Shown here in pieces: positions 19,874 through 29,235 of a DNA stretch of 64,000 nucleotides. The stretch's first letter is position 1, and the number at the start of each line of letters is the position of its first letter. Source of the DNA: Akkermansia muciniphila (lineage in GTDB: Bacteria; Verrucomicrobiota; Verrucomicrobiia; Verrucomicrobiales; Akkermansiaceae); contig CAMDAD010000002.1 of assembly GCA_945888515.1 (NCBI GenBank), positions 62,001 to 126,000 of the forward strand, read 5' to 3'. The notes under the pieces are model-generated. The model ran no database searches. It was given only the letters and a program-made list of their open reading frames with translations, and was not told the origin of the DNA. Position numbers and translations under genes: made by a program.

Positions 19874-22693
19874 ATGAACAATCATACAGATTTTAGCAGT
19901 CGCCATTTGGGCGTTCTCGGGGCGGATCGTCAGGCGATGTTGAGCGACTTAGGGTATTCGGAAATGGAGGCGCTGATCGCCGATGCCGTGCCCGCCGTGA
20001 TTCGCAACGCACGGGCATTGGATTTGCCAGAGGCACTTTCAGAAGTGGAAGCACTTGCTCGTCTGGGCGGCATCATGAAGAAGAACGTGGTGAAAAAATC
20101 GTTTGTGGGTCAGGGCTACTACGGCACTCATACGCCACACGTGATTCTAAGAAATATTTTAGAAAATCCTGGTTGGTATACGGCATATACTCCGTATCAG
20201 GCGGAAATCGCACAGGGTCGTTTGGAGGCTTTGCTGAACTTCCAAACCATGATCACCAACCTCACCGGACTGGATGTAGCGAATGCTTCTTTGCTCGACG
20301 AAGGCACTGCCGCTGCCGAGGCGATGAGCCTCGCACTGGCTGGTAAGCCGAATGGCAAAGTGCTTTTTGTCTCGGAGCGCTGCCACCCACAAACCATCGC
20401 CGTAGTGCAAACGCGCGCTGAACCGCTCGGCATCGAGGTGTTGGTAGGAGATCATGCGAGTTTTGATCCAGCATCCGTCAACGGTTTGTTCGCGGCGGTG
20501 GTGCAGTATCCGGATACCCTGGGACGAGTGGATGATTTTTCGCATTTCTTCGATCAGTTGCGAGCCGTGGGGGCATTGAGCATTGTCGCTGCGGATCTGT
20601 TGGCCTTGACCGTGCTGCGCGCACCTGGCGAATTCGGCGCCGATATCTGCGTGGGGAACTCCCAACGCTTTGGTGTGCCTATGGGCTTTGGTGGTCCACA
20701 CGCGGCCTTCATGTCTTGCCGCGATGCACTCAAGCGCAAGATGCCGGGCCGACTGATCGGCGTTTCGTTAGATTCCTATGGCAAGCAGGGCTTCCGCCTC
20801 TCGCTGCAAACGCGAGAGCAACACATTCGCCGCGATAAGGCGACATCGAATATCTGCACCGCGCAGGTTTTGTTGGCGGTGATGGCATCGATGTATGCTG
20901 TCTATCACGGTCCGCGCGGGCTGAAGCACATGGCAAAACAGGTCCACTTGCGCGTGCGACGCTTGGCCGTATCTTTGCAAAAAGTCGGCATTGCTCTCGA
21001 TAGCGCGCCATACTTCGATACCCTAGTCGTGACGCTTCCGGGCAAAGCGCAGGCCATCGCGGTGGCTGCCGTCGAGGCAGGATACAATTTGCGAGTGGTC
21101 GATGCGGACCGCATTGGCATTTCTTTTGATGAAACCACCACCGATGCCGATGTGCAGGCGATCGCTTTGTTGTTCGGTGCGTCTCTCGTGAGCGTGGATG
21201 ACGAGTGGGCGATCCCATCGACGCATCTGCGGCAGTCAGAAATTTTGCCACAGGCGGTCTTTCATCAGTATCATTCTGAAACCGAGATGCTGCGCTACCT
21301 GAAGCGTCTGGAATCGAAAGACCTTGCCTTGAACGAATCGATGATCGCGCTGGGATCGTGCACGATGAAACTCAACGCCACGGCGGAGATGATGCCGATG
21401 AGCTGGCCGGAAGTTTCTTCGCTACATCCCTTTGTGCCAGTTGATCAATCTGTCGGCTATGTGGAAATGTTAGAAGAGTTGGAAAAATGGCTCGCGGAAA
21501 TCACCGGTTTCGCGGCTGTCTCGCTGCAACCGAATGCCGGATCGCAGGGCGAGTATGCGGGGCTCCTCGCGATCCGACGCTACCATCTTGCGAACGGTGA
21601 GGGGCATCGACACATTTGCCTGATCCCGGTTTCCGCTCACGGCACCAATCCGGCATCCGCCGTGATGTGCGGATTTAAAGTGGTAGGAGTAAAATGCGAT
21701 GATCAGGGCAATATCGATTGTGCTGATTTGCAGGCGCGCATCGCCGAACACAAGGACAACCTCGCTGCGCTGATGATCACCTATCCGTCTACGCACGGTG
21801 TGTTTGAAGAGACAATCAAGGACATTTGCCAATGGATCCACGACGTCAGTGGTCAGGTCTACATGGATGGCGCGAATATGAACGCGCAGGTCGGTCTCAC
21901 CAGCCCGGGCTACATCGGGGCGGATGTCTGCCACTTGAACTTGCATAAAACATTCTGCATCCCGCACGGCGGTGGTGGTCCCGGCGTAGGCCCCATCGGC
22001 GTGGCAACACAATTGGTGCCGTATCTTCCCGGTCATGCTGCCCTCGCGGACAAAGAGGGCGCCGTTTGCGCCGCTCCTTACGGCAGCGCCTCGATCAATA
22101 CCATTTCTTGGATGTATATCGCGATGATGGGGCCAGCAGGCCTAAAGTCCGCCACGGAAATTGCTATCCTCAATGCGAACTATGTCGCAAAACGATTGTC
22201 GCCCTTCTATCCGATTCTTTACACCGGCAACAAAGGCCTTGTGGCGCACGAGTGCATCATCGACATCCGCCCGCTTTCCGATGCCAGCGGTATCACCGTC
22301 GAGGACGTGGCGAAGCGTCTCATGGACTACGGTTTTCACTCGCCGACCATGTCATGGCCGGTCACAGGCACGTTGATGATCGAGCCCACCGAATCCGAAT
22401 CGAAGGCCGAGCTCGATCGCTTTTGCGAAGCGATGATCGCCATTCACGGCGAGATCCAGCAAGTGCTCAACGGGGCTGCCGACCGCGAAGACAACGTATT
22501 GAAAAACGCACCGCACCCTGCCACCGCTGTCATTGCTGATGATTGGAAACATTCATATTCACGCGAGCAAGCGGCCTATCCGCTGTCGTATTTGCGACAG
22601 CACAAATTTTGGCCCAGCGTGGGCCGCATCGATAACGTGCACGGCGACCGCAATCTGGTCTGCACCTGCGACAGCGTGGAGTCATACACATGA
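19874..22693 (+). CDS. gcvP: glycine dehydrogenase (decarboxylating), single-chain P protein
   Basis: The P protein of the glycine cleavage system decarboxylates glycine with PLP and loads the aminomethyl group on GcvH. The ATG at 19874 gives 939 residues, the fused form with both halves; it begins [16 protein letters not shown] as in the family. Lys692 in [15 protein letters not shown] is the expected PLP lysine. Other marks are [27 protein letters not shown] and [15 protein letters not shown]. The T and H genes are not in this window, so the system is split across the genome. The 84-base gap upstream is too short for a tandem glycine riboswitch. The stop overlaps the next start (ATGA). Confidence 0.97.
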   Translation: MNNHTDFSSRHLGVLGADRQAMLSDLGYSEMEALIADAVPAVIRNARALDLPEALSEVEALARLGGIMKKNVVKKSFVGQGYYGTHTPHVILRNILENPGWYTAYTPYQAEIAQGRLEALLNFQTMITNLTGLDVANASLLDEGTAAAEAMSLALAGKPNGKVLFVSERCHPQTIAVVQTRAEPLGIEVLVGDHASFDPASVNGLFAAVVQYPDTLGRVDDFSHFFDQLRAVGALSIVAADLLALTVLRAPGEFGADICVGNSQRFGVPMGFGGPHAAFMSCRDALKRKMPGRLIGVSLDSYGKQGFRLSLQTREQHIRRDKATSNICTAQVLLAVMASMYAVYHGPRGLKHMAKQVHLRVRRLAVSLQKVGIALDSAPYFDTLVVTLPGKAQAIAVAAVEAGYNLRVVDADRIGISFDETTTDADVQAIALLFGASLVSVDDEWAIPSTHLRQSEILPQAVFHQYHSETEMLRYLKRLESKDLALNESMIALGSCTMKLNATAEMMPMSWPEVSSLHPFVPVDQSVGYVEMLEELEKWLAEITGFAAVSLQPNAGSQGEYAGLLAIRRYHLANGEGHRHICLIPVSAHGTNPASAVMCGFKVVGVKCDDQGNIDCADLQARIAEHKDNLAALMITYPSTHGVFEETIKDICQWIHDVSGQVYMDGANMNAQVGLTSPGYIGADVCHLNLHKTFCIPHGGGGPGVGPIGVATQLVPYLPGHAALADKEGAVCAAPYGSASINTISWMYIAMMGPAGLKSATEIAILNANYVAKRLSPFYPILYTGNKGLVAHECIIDIRPLSDASGITVEDVAKRLMDYGFHSPTMSWPVTGTLMIEPTESESKAELDRFCEAMIAIHGEIQQVLNGAADREDNVLKNAPHPATAVIADDWKHSYSREQAAYPLSYLRQHKFWPSVGRIDNVHGDRNLVCTCDSVESYT

Positions 22694-23196
22694 GTTCTCT
22701 CGTAGCATCGCCCGTGGATTGGCAAGAGTGGCGGGGAGAAATTCTCGCCACCCTGCTCTTTGTGATCCGAGATGGGGAAATTTTATTGATTGAAAAAAAA
22801 CGAGGTATCGGCGCGGGTAAGGTCAATGGTCCTGGTGGAAAGATCGATCCCGGCGAAACGCCAATGGAATGCGCGATACGCGAGACCATGGAGGAGCTCC
22901 ATGTTAAGGCACTCAACGTGCAAAAGCGCGGCGAGCTGTGTTTCGCCATGTCCGATATCCCTGACATTCACTGCCATGTTTTCATTGCCGATGGCATCGA
23001 GGGCGAGCCAACCGAGACCGATGAAGCGATTCCCATGTGGACTTCGTTAGAAAAAATCCCCTACGACCGCATGTGGGCTGATGACATCTACTGGCTCCCA
23101 CAAATGATCGCAGGGCAGAGTTTTGTGGGACGTTTTCTTTTTGAAGGCGAAACCATTCTCTGGCGTGACGTGCAATTCGGCTTAGATTTCTGCTAA
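22690..23196 (+). CDS. NUDIX hydrolase, MutT/MTH1-like
   Basis: The 168-residue protein carries a full Nudix box: Gly50, five residues, Glu56, seven residues, Arg64-Glu65 and Glu68-Glu69. The preceding [23 protein letters not shown] resembles the 8-oxo-dGTP/2-hydroxy-dATP diphosphatases of the MTH1 type more than E. coli MutT. The likely job is removal of oxidised nucleotides. The ATG overlaps the gcvP stop by four bases, so translation is probably coupled. The substrate is inferred from the resemblance and could differ. Confidence 0.88.
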   Translation: MSSLVASPVDWQEWRGEILATLLFVIRDGEILLIEKKRGIGAGKVNGPGGKIDPGETPMECAIRETMEELHVKALNVQKRGELCFAMSDIPDIHCHVFIADGIEGEPTETDEAIPMWTSLEKIPYDRMWADDIYWLPQMIAGQSFVGRFLFEGETILWRDVQFGLDFC

Positions 23197-23278
23197 TCGT
23201 ACGTGATCTATCGTAATTTTGTCACGGTTCAACGTGCACGCACCGCGAGATGATGAGTGATGTTAAAATGTCTCTGGC

Positions 23279-24760
23279 TCACGAGAGTTTTCGTAAAAAT
23301 TCCTGCGCGACAAGCAGGTGATGTTCACGTTTTTCCGCTGGCATTTTTTCCCAGGTGCGCACCATCATCGACAGGCGCGGGTTTTTCAGGAAAAAAGACG
23401 ACCGCTCGTCGATGAATGACCAAAACAGTCCATCCCAAATCTCACACCAGGGACCACTCTCTTCGTTCGACATCTTTTTGATATAGTTCGATCCAGAGAG
23501 ATAGGGTTTCGTCGTAAAAGTCCCGCCATCTGCGAACTGCGACATGCCATAGACATTCGGCACCATGACCCAGTCGTAAGAATCGACAAACATCTCCATG
23601 AACCAGCGATAGACATCATCGGGATGAATGCGACAGAGCAGGAAAAAATTCCCCAAGACCATGAGGCGTTCGATGTGATGACAGTAGCCCTCGCTCAAGA
23701 GGAGGCGGATCACGCGATCGACGGGAGCAATACCGGTGGTGCCGTCGTAAAACGATTGCGGCATGCGGCGGGTGAAGTTCCAGAAATTTCTGCGTCGTAT
23801 CGTGTTGCCGTGGAATTGGTAGATGCCTCGCATGAACTCGCGCCAGCCGATGACTTGACGCACAAATCCCTCTAACGAATTGATCGGCACGCGGTCAGCA
23901 TGCGCCATGACGGCATCGATGACTTGTTGCGGATGTAGTAGCCCGATGTTTAGCGCGGGGGTGATGGCGGAGTGGTAGAGAAAAGTGTGATCGACGGCGA
24001 TGGCGTCCTCGTAGATGCCGAAGTCGTGTAAGCGCTCTATGACAAATTGCTGCAACCATTCTTCCGCTTGCTCGTGAGTGACTGGCCAGCGGAAGTCGCT
24101 CAAACTGCCGGGATTGTCAGGAAATGCGGCTTCGATTTCGCGCGCGGCATCCTTCCACTCGTGCGGTTGTGCATGTGGTTCACGCGGCACGATATGGCGT
24201 TTTGGCAGCTTGGCGCGATTTTCTGAATCGAAGGACCACTGCCCGCCTAAAGGTCCATCGTTTTTATCTAGTAAAATTTTCATACGCTTCCTCTGGGCTT
24301 CGTAAAAGCGCGCCATGAAGGGCTTCTTTTTTCCAGCCAGAGTGCCTTGGAGAAATTCTTGTGGGCTGAGGAAATTCGATGAATCGTAAACTCGAAGAGC
24401 GATGTTTTTCTCTGCGGCAAATCGTTGCAGTCGACGGCTGAGCATTTCATCCACTGGGTCCACCACATGAATCACTGTGACGTTTTTCGGTAGATGTTTT
24501 TCTAACAACTTGTCGCTGGTGGTCGGCGTGGCATCGGTCATCTTGATGTGCGTTACCTTACTGCCATCGCTCGCGAGCTTGCGGGCATAGGCTTGCATTG
24601 ATAAGCGATGAAGCAAGAGCTTTTGCCGATGCATACCGCAAGGCCAGCGTTCATCGTTGCCGAAAAAGAGAGAATCCTCGAGCAACAATACAGGTCTCGC
24701 GCTTTCTACCGCAGGATGCGTGGCGAAGAGCTGATGCGGATAGATGAGGGTGACTTCCAT
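23279..24760 (-). CDS. cryptochrome/photolyase-family flavoprotein lacking the usual Fe-S cysteines
   Basis: From the ATG at 24760 the protein has 493 residues. It begins EVTLIYPHQLFATHPAV and has EDSLFFGN, the arrangement of the bacterial (6-4)-type photolyases related to PhrB/CryB. The FAD-binding half carries EGFVRQVIGWREFMRGIY, HHIERLMVLGNFFLL and NVYGMSQFADGG. PhrB-type enzymes bind a 4Fe-4S cluster with four cysteines, two as C-x2-C after the K-M-S motif. Here that segment reads KKMSNEESGPWCEIWDGLFW, with a single cysteine, so the cluster should be absent. It starts one base after the flavin reductase-like gene. Light-driven DNA repair is likely; light sensing is an alternative. Confidence 0.85.
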   Translation of the reverse strand: MEVTLIYPHQLFATHPAVESARPVLLLEDSLFFGNDERWPCGMHRQKLLLHRLSMQAYARKLASDGSKVTHIKMTDATPTTSDKLLEKHLPKNVTVIHVVDPVDEMLSRRLQRFAAEKNIALRVYDSSNFLSPQEFLQGTLAGKKKPFMARFYEAQRKRMKILLDKNDGPLGGQWSFDSENRAKLPKRHIVPREPHAQPHEWKDAAREIEAAFPDNPGSLSDFRWPVTHEQAEEWLQQFVIERLHDFGIYEDAIAVDHTFLYHSAITPALNIGLLHPQQVIDAVMAHADRVPINSLEGFVRQVIGWREFMRGIYQFHGNTIRRRNFWNFTRRMPQSFYDGTTGIAPVDRVIRLLLSEGYCHHIERLMVLGNFFLLCRIHPDDVYRWFMEMFVDSYDWVMVPNVYGMSQFADGGTFTTKPYLSGSNYIKKMSNEESGPWCEIWDGLFWSFIDERSSFFLKNPRLSMMVRTWEKMPAEKREHHLLVAQEFLRKLS

Positions 24761-24761
24761 G

Positions 24762-25391
24762 TTAGAGTCGACGTGGCGCTCGATCAGCTTTGGCGTAGGC
24801 GAGGCGGGCTTCGGGTTGCAGGGTGAAGTAGGTATCGAGCGCCGTAGAGGCCAAGCAGCCCAGTGCGGGAAGATCCAGTGATCCATCGCTTTGCATCGAC
24901 TCACTGGTCTGGACCAGCGTCACGCGTCCGATGATCATCTGCGTGCCGTTGGCGGTGATGTCGATGATTTGCTCCAACGTCATGCCGATACGAAAGCGCG
25001 ACTCAGCCACGAAGGGTGCGGAAAATCCATCGGCGAAATGTTCTGTAAGACCCGTGGCGGAAAATTCCGAGACCTCACGCGGATAGCGAGCCGAACATTG
25101 ATGCGCGGCATCGAGAATGTCCGGATGCAGGTGGTTAATGGTCCAGCATTTCGTCTCAAGAATGTTCGACAAGGTGTGACGCTCCACCAAATCTGGGCGA
25201 CTGATCATGCCGAGAAGTGCGGGGTTCGATCCAAGATGCACCACACTCGAAAAAGGCGCGAGGTTGGTCTGCCCCGCGGCATCGATGGTGCCGATCAAAG
25301 AGATTGGTTTAGCCCCTGGTAGGGAAGTTGCGAATTGCACACGGACTAGTTTGTCCATGGCAGCGATGTCGGCGGCGGTTACTGTGTGCAT
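24762..25391 (-). CDS. flavin reductase-like FMN-binding protein
   Basis: The 209-residue protein has the split-barrel flavin reductase pattern: PISLIGTIDAAGQTNLAPFSSV with S-V-x-L-G-S-N-P-A-L-L-G, then a second half with SRFRIGMTLEQIIDI and IIGRVTLV. Such proteins bind FMN or FAD and reduce flavin with NAD(P)H, or act as oxidoreductases with a bound flavin. It starts 27 bases after the GH130-like stop, and its TAA is one base from the photolyase ATG, so co-translation with the photolyase is likely. A role in supplying or handling reduced flavin for that enzyme is an inference from position. Confidence 0.85.
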   Translation of the reverse strand: MHTVTAADIAAMDKLVRVQFATSLPGAKPISLIGTIDAAGQTNLAPFSSVVHLGSNPALLGMISRPDLVERHTLSNILETKCWTINHLHPDILDAAHQCSARYPREVSEFSATGLTEHFADGFSAPFVAESRFRIGMTLEQIIDITANGTQMIIGRVTLVQTSESMQSDGSLDLPALGCLASTALDTYFTLQPEARLAYAKADRAPRRL

Positions 25392-25418
25392 TGGTAAAGC
25401 ACTGTATCCCGCATTTTT

Positions 25419-26885
25419 TCAAACGCAACCGGGCAGCATGGCATCGAGCAATTGATCGAGAGAGACGCTGGCAATGGCGGTGGCCCAGTCGCTGATGGCA
25501 TAGGGCAAAATCAGGCGGCGTTTGTGCAGCAGTGAGCCGCAGCTATAGACCACATTCGGCACGTAGCCCTCGCGTTCGTTGCCCTCGGGCGAAAGTAGGG
25601 GAAAGCTCAGTCGGCCTATTACTTTGGTCGGATCTTCCAAATCCAGCAGCGCGGCGGAGATACAGTATTTCCTCATCGGTCCGACACCGTGAGTGATCAC
25701 TAGCCATCCGACTTCTGTCTCGATCGGCGAGCCGCAGTTGCCGATCTTCACGGATTCCCATGGCTCTGATGGTCGCAAGATCACTTGCGGATCACTCCAG
25801 TGATGGGGGCTATCGGAAAACATGATCGAGATGTTCTCGTCATCCTGCCGTGACAGCATCACATACTGGCCATTGATTCGGCGGGGAAACAATGCCATGC
25901 CTTTGTTGACCACGCCCGAGCCGTTCAAGGTCATGATACGGAAATCGAGAAAGTTTTCCGTTTCGATCAACTGCGGCAGGATGGTGCGGCCATTGTAGGC
26001 GGTGTAGGTCGCGTAATACATTTGGGTGCCATCGTTTTCTTTGAACAAAACAAAACGCGCATCCTCGATGCCATTTGACTCGTTCGGGGAAACGGGAAAG
26101 ATGATGCGTTCACTGAGGGCAATTTTTTCGTAAAAGCGCAGTTCGTAGTTGGAATCGGCCAGCCACTGGATGCTCTCCAAAGTGCGTTTCATGTCGCGCG
26201 ATGTCGGTTGCGCGGCCAGGCGCACGCTGGCGACGCTTTTCTTCAATTCGTTGTGGCTGAAGCTATCATTCAGCGGGGCGAGAACGGCGGCGACATGTTC
26301 ATCATCAAATCCCAGTTCGGACAGCTTGATGAGAAAGCGCTTTTTCTTGTAGGTGGGATTTTGGACGATTTGCGGTGAGGTGACGAACCGTGAAATCGGA
26401 TCCAGCGTGATGACACTATCGGCATCGATGGTGCCCGCGCGGAACTCGATCGAGGAAATGTGTCCCTCACCTGTGGCGCGCAGGCTCATGATGAAACGCA
26501 GTCCGCCCTCGGGGGCGAGGCTTTGATCGGGATGCGGCACCATCGAGGGATTGAACAGTGCGGCGGATTCCAGCGCATACTCGCCGGAAAACAAAGCGCC
26601 GATTAGCATTTTGCGCTCGTTGCTCAGGACACGTTGCGTGAAAATGTGCTGATGGACCTTGTGATAATGCGCGTAGAGGATTGGCTCGATATCAAAGTGT
26701 CTGGCGTCGAACTCCGAGCGCACTTGTTTCAATTGGTTTTGCACTTCGCCTTCTTCCAGCGATAGCACACGACCGATGATCGTGGTAATGCGCTGGATAT
26801 CGGAGGGAATGAAAGGGCGAATGATGACGCGGGAGCTCACAGGCGCGAGGTTCACCTGATGGCGACAGAGGACGATAGAGTTCAT
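25419..26885 (-). CDS. GH130-like glycoside phosphorylase/hydrolase
   Basis: The 488-residue protein has a roughly 120-residue N-terminal helical extension and then a five-bladed-propeller-type sequence like family GH130: YALESAALFNPSMVPHPDQ near 105-125, SNGIEDARFVLF with Glu274-Asp275, YTAYNGRTILPQLIETENF, and SPHHWSDPQVILRPSEPWE. GH130 enzymes phosphorolyse or hydrolyse beta-mannosides; the E-D-x-R segment holds the usual acid residue. Its ATG overlaps the GT4 fusion stop (ATGA at 26882-26885). No signal peptide is visible, so it acts on a cytoplasmic sugar. Substrate and phosphorylase-versus-hydrolase choice are unknown. Confidence 0.85.
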   Translation of the reverse strand: MNSIVLCRHQVNLAPVSSRVIIRPFIPSDIQRITTIIGRVLSLEEGEVQNQLKQVRSEFDARHFDIEPILYAHYHKVHQHIFTQRVLSNERKMLIGALFSGEYALESAALFNPSMVPHPDQSLAPEGGLRFIMSLRATGEGHISSIEFRAGTIDADSVITLDPISRFVTSPQIVQNPTYKKKRFLIKLSELGFDDEHVAAVLAPLNDSFSHNELKKSVASVRLAAQPTSRDMKRTLESIQWLADSNYELRFYEKIALSERIIFPVSPNESNGIEDARFVLFKENDGTQMYYATYTAYNGRTILPQLIETENFLDFRIMTLNGSGVVNKGMALFPRRINGQYVMLSRQDDENISIMFSDSPHHWSDPQVILRPSEPWESVKIGNCGSPIETEVGWLVITHGVGPMRKYCISAALLDLEDPTKVIGRLSFPLLSPEGNEREGYVPNVVYSCGSLLHKRRLILPYAISDWATAIASVSLDQLLDAMLPGCV

Positions 26886-29155
26886 GGAGAGTGGGAAATT
26901 ACGTGGGCGGATTGGTTCATTTCTGCGAGAGCGAGGTGGAATGCCAGGGTGGATTCGGCACCTTGGTTCTCGCTGACGTGCGTTTCATGCAGGCCGTCGC
27001 TACAGCCGCCGCTGATGAAGTCATACAGGGGAAGGTTCACGTCATTGCGACCGAGAAACCACTCGAAGGCCCGTTTCGCTTCGATCTGCCATTGCGGGTC
27101 TTTGGTCGTGTAAAACGCCTCCAGACAGGCCGAGACCATGGCTTGCGCTTCGACGGGTTGCTGATCGAAGTTGGCGCGGTAGCCATCGCGTTGGTAAAAG
27201 CCATTGTTGCCGATGGGGCGGAAGTTTCCTTGCTGCGTCTTTTGGATGGAAACCAGCCAGCGTAACGAGCGGAGACCGATTGCGGCGGAACGCGGGCATT
27301 TCATCCATGCGCCACTGAGGATCAGTGCCTGGGAGAAGCGGGCGTTATCGTAGGAGAGCGATGATTCAAACCACGGCCAATGATCGGTAGCGCAGCGGTC
27401 CCATAAATCCAACAACCGCGCGGTCAATTCAGCACGCAGCGCAATGACCTCCTCGGCCCCCGGTCGATAGCGCAGGTATTCATGAATGCCTAACAGCACA
27501 AAACACCACGAGCGCGGAGATGTGAACTGCGTGACCACTGGGAGCCCGCGATCGAACAACTGCGCCGCGAGACGTTGGCGTCCTTCATTGCGCGAGCGTC
27601 CAGCACCGGTTCCCACGGCCCACAGCGAGCGGGCATGGCTATCCTCGCTGCCATATTCTTCCAGCCATTGACGACTGTGACTCATGAAATTGCGGAAGCG
27701 TCCGCTCTGGTAATCCAGAGCTGCGGCGAGAAAGGCGAGGTAGGTGGTGGAGAGCCTGTCGTAACTTTCCACACTCAGGTGCGTGCCAAGATCATCTAAC
27801 AGATTGCAGAGAATATAAGCGCGCGCGTTGTCATCCACGCAGTAGCCCTCATGGAAATTTGGCACGGTGAAAATCGCGTGCTGGAAGATCCCGGTGCCAT
27901 CGCTCATCTGGCGGATGTGATTCAGTTGCAGCGGCGGAAGTGTGTAGGGACGGTTGCCCAGCGTCCACCCGGAAAAGGCGCTGCGGGCCTTCGCGCGGCG
28001 ATCGGCACAGGCGTGTTGGAAGGATTCGAGGTATTGCGCGGCCACGGCCGGCCAACGCATGGATTTCCCTTGGTCGTAGGCAAGACTGCGAATGGTTTCC
28101 ATGCGCGGTCCATCGGCGATCAATGCGCACACGCCCTCCGCAATGGCAGCGCTATCGCGAATAGGCACCAGCACCCCGCGCCCGCCGCCTAACAATTCCT
28201 TGGCATGCCAGTAGGGAGTGGAAACCACTGCCTTGCCGGCACCGAAGACTTGGGCGAGCGTGCCGGAGGTGATTTGTGCCTCGTTTAGATAGGGCGTGAG
28301 ATAGACATCCGTGGCTCCGATGAATTCCTTCAGATCCGATGCCGAAACGAATTGATCGTAAAAAATCACATGACTCTTGATGCCACACTCGTCCGCGAGC
28401 CTTTTTAAGCTGAGCCGATAACGCTCACCCTCCCTCGCGATCAAATGCGGATGCGTGGCTCCCAGAATCAGATAGACTACATTCGGATGTTGCTCGATGA
28501 TTTTCGGCAATGCCTGAATCGCATACTCGATGCCTTTGCCCGGGCCTAGCAGACCGAAGGTGAGCAATACCATTTTCCCTTCGACGCCGAATTGCGCTTT
28601 GTAGGAATCCGAGGAGAGAAACTCCATATCGGGAATCCCATGCGGGATCACATCGATCTTGTGAGTCTCTACGGCATAGATTTCACGCAGCAGTTCCTCG
28701 CCTTTTTGTGCCATCACGATCAGCCGGTCACTGCGGCGGCAAAGCTCTTCCATGACCGCTTTTTGCGTTGTGTTCGGCTCTGCCAGAACGGTGTGAAGCG
28801 TGGTCACCACAGGCATGCGCACTTCTTTCAGAAGCGAAAGAAGGTGACTGCCTGAGATGCCGCCATAGATGCCGAATTCATGCTGCACGGAGAGAACATC
28901 GGCATTGTTGAAATTCAGGTAATCGGCGGCGCGACGATAGGAATCTAGGTCTTTTTCCTGCAACTCGCAGCGCACCAGCGGAGCATAGCGGTAGCCTTCC
29001 TTGCGGTCATTGACGGAACTAACGAAACAATCCGAATGCTTTGACTCGCGAGCGATCGCTTCGCAAAGGTCACGGGTGAAAGTGGCGATCCCGCAAAGAC
29101 GAGGAGGATAATTTCCCAAAAATGCGATGCTTGGCAGCGGTTTCGCTAGACTCAC
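26882..29155 (-). CDS. fusion of a GT4 glycosyltransferase and a C-terminal (alpha/alpha) six-hairpin-like domain
   Basis: The 757-residue protein has two halves. Residues 1-395 are a GT4/GT-B glycosyltransferase: IAFLGNYPPRLCGIATFTRDL at the start, DVIPHGIPDMEF, LLTFGLLGPGKGIEYAIQALP and a donor-site region ending GAGKAVVSTPYWHAKELL. Residues 400-757 are all-helical with repeated aromatic stretches (YCVDDNARAYILCNLL, HWPWFESSLSYDNARFSQALI, QQPVEAQAMVSACLEAFY), which fits the fold of six-hairpin glycosidases. The gene heads a four-gene run with GH130-, flavin reductase- and photolyase-like genes. The sugar made or processed is unknown; a cytoplasmic mannose-containing glycan is a guess from GH130. 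Confidence 0.85.
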   Translation of the reverse strand: MSLAKPLPSIAFLGNYPPRLCGIATFTRDLCEAIARESKHSDCFVSSVNDRKEGYRYAPLVRCELQEKDLDSYRRAADYLNFNNADVLSVQHEFGIYGGISGSHLLSLLKEVRMPVVTTLHTVLAEPNTTQKAVMEELCRRSDRLIVMAQKGEELLREIYAVETHKIDVIPHGIPDMEFLSSDSYKAQFGVEGKMVLLTFGLLGPGKGIEYAIQALPKIIEQHPNVVYLILGATHPHLIAREGERYRLSLKRLADECGIKSHVIFYDQFVSASDLKEFIGATDVYLTPYLNEAQITSGTLAQVFGAGKAVVSTPYWHAKELLGGGRGVLVPIRDSAAIAEGVCALIADGPRMETIRSLAYDQGKSMRWPAVAAQYLESFQHACADRRAKARSAFSGWTLGNRPYTLPPLQLNHIRQMSDGTGIFQHAIFTVPNFHEGYCVDDNARAYILCNLLDDLGTHLSVESYDRLSTTYLAFLAAALDYQSGRFRNFMSHSRQWLEEYGSEDSHARSLWAVGTGAGRSRNEGRQRLAAQLFDRGLPVVTQFTSPRSWCFVLLGIHEYLRYRPGAEEVIALRAELTARLLDLWDRCATDHWPWFESSLSYDNARFSQALILSGAWMKCPRSAAIGLRSLRWLVSIQKTQQGNFRPIGNNGFYQRDGYRANFDQQPVEAQAMVSACLEAFYTTKDPQWQIEAKRAFEWFLGRNDVNLPLYDFISGGCSDGLHETHVSENQGAESTLAFHLALAEMNQSAHVISHSP

Positions 29156-29235
29156 AAAGAGCCTCTCTCAATCAATGTCATGCGTTACTGTAGAGAGCGT
29201 ACATTGATTAGCAAACGATTTTTTTTGTCGTTTTC

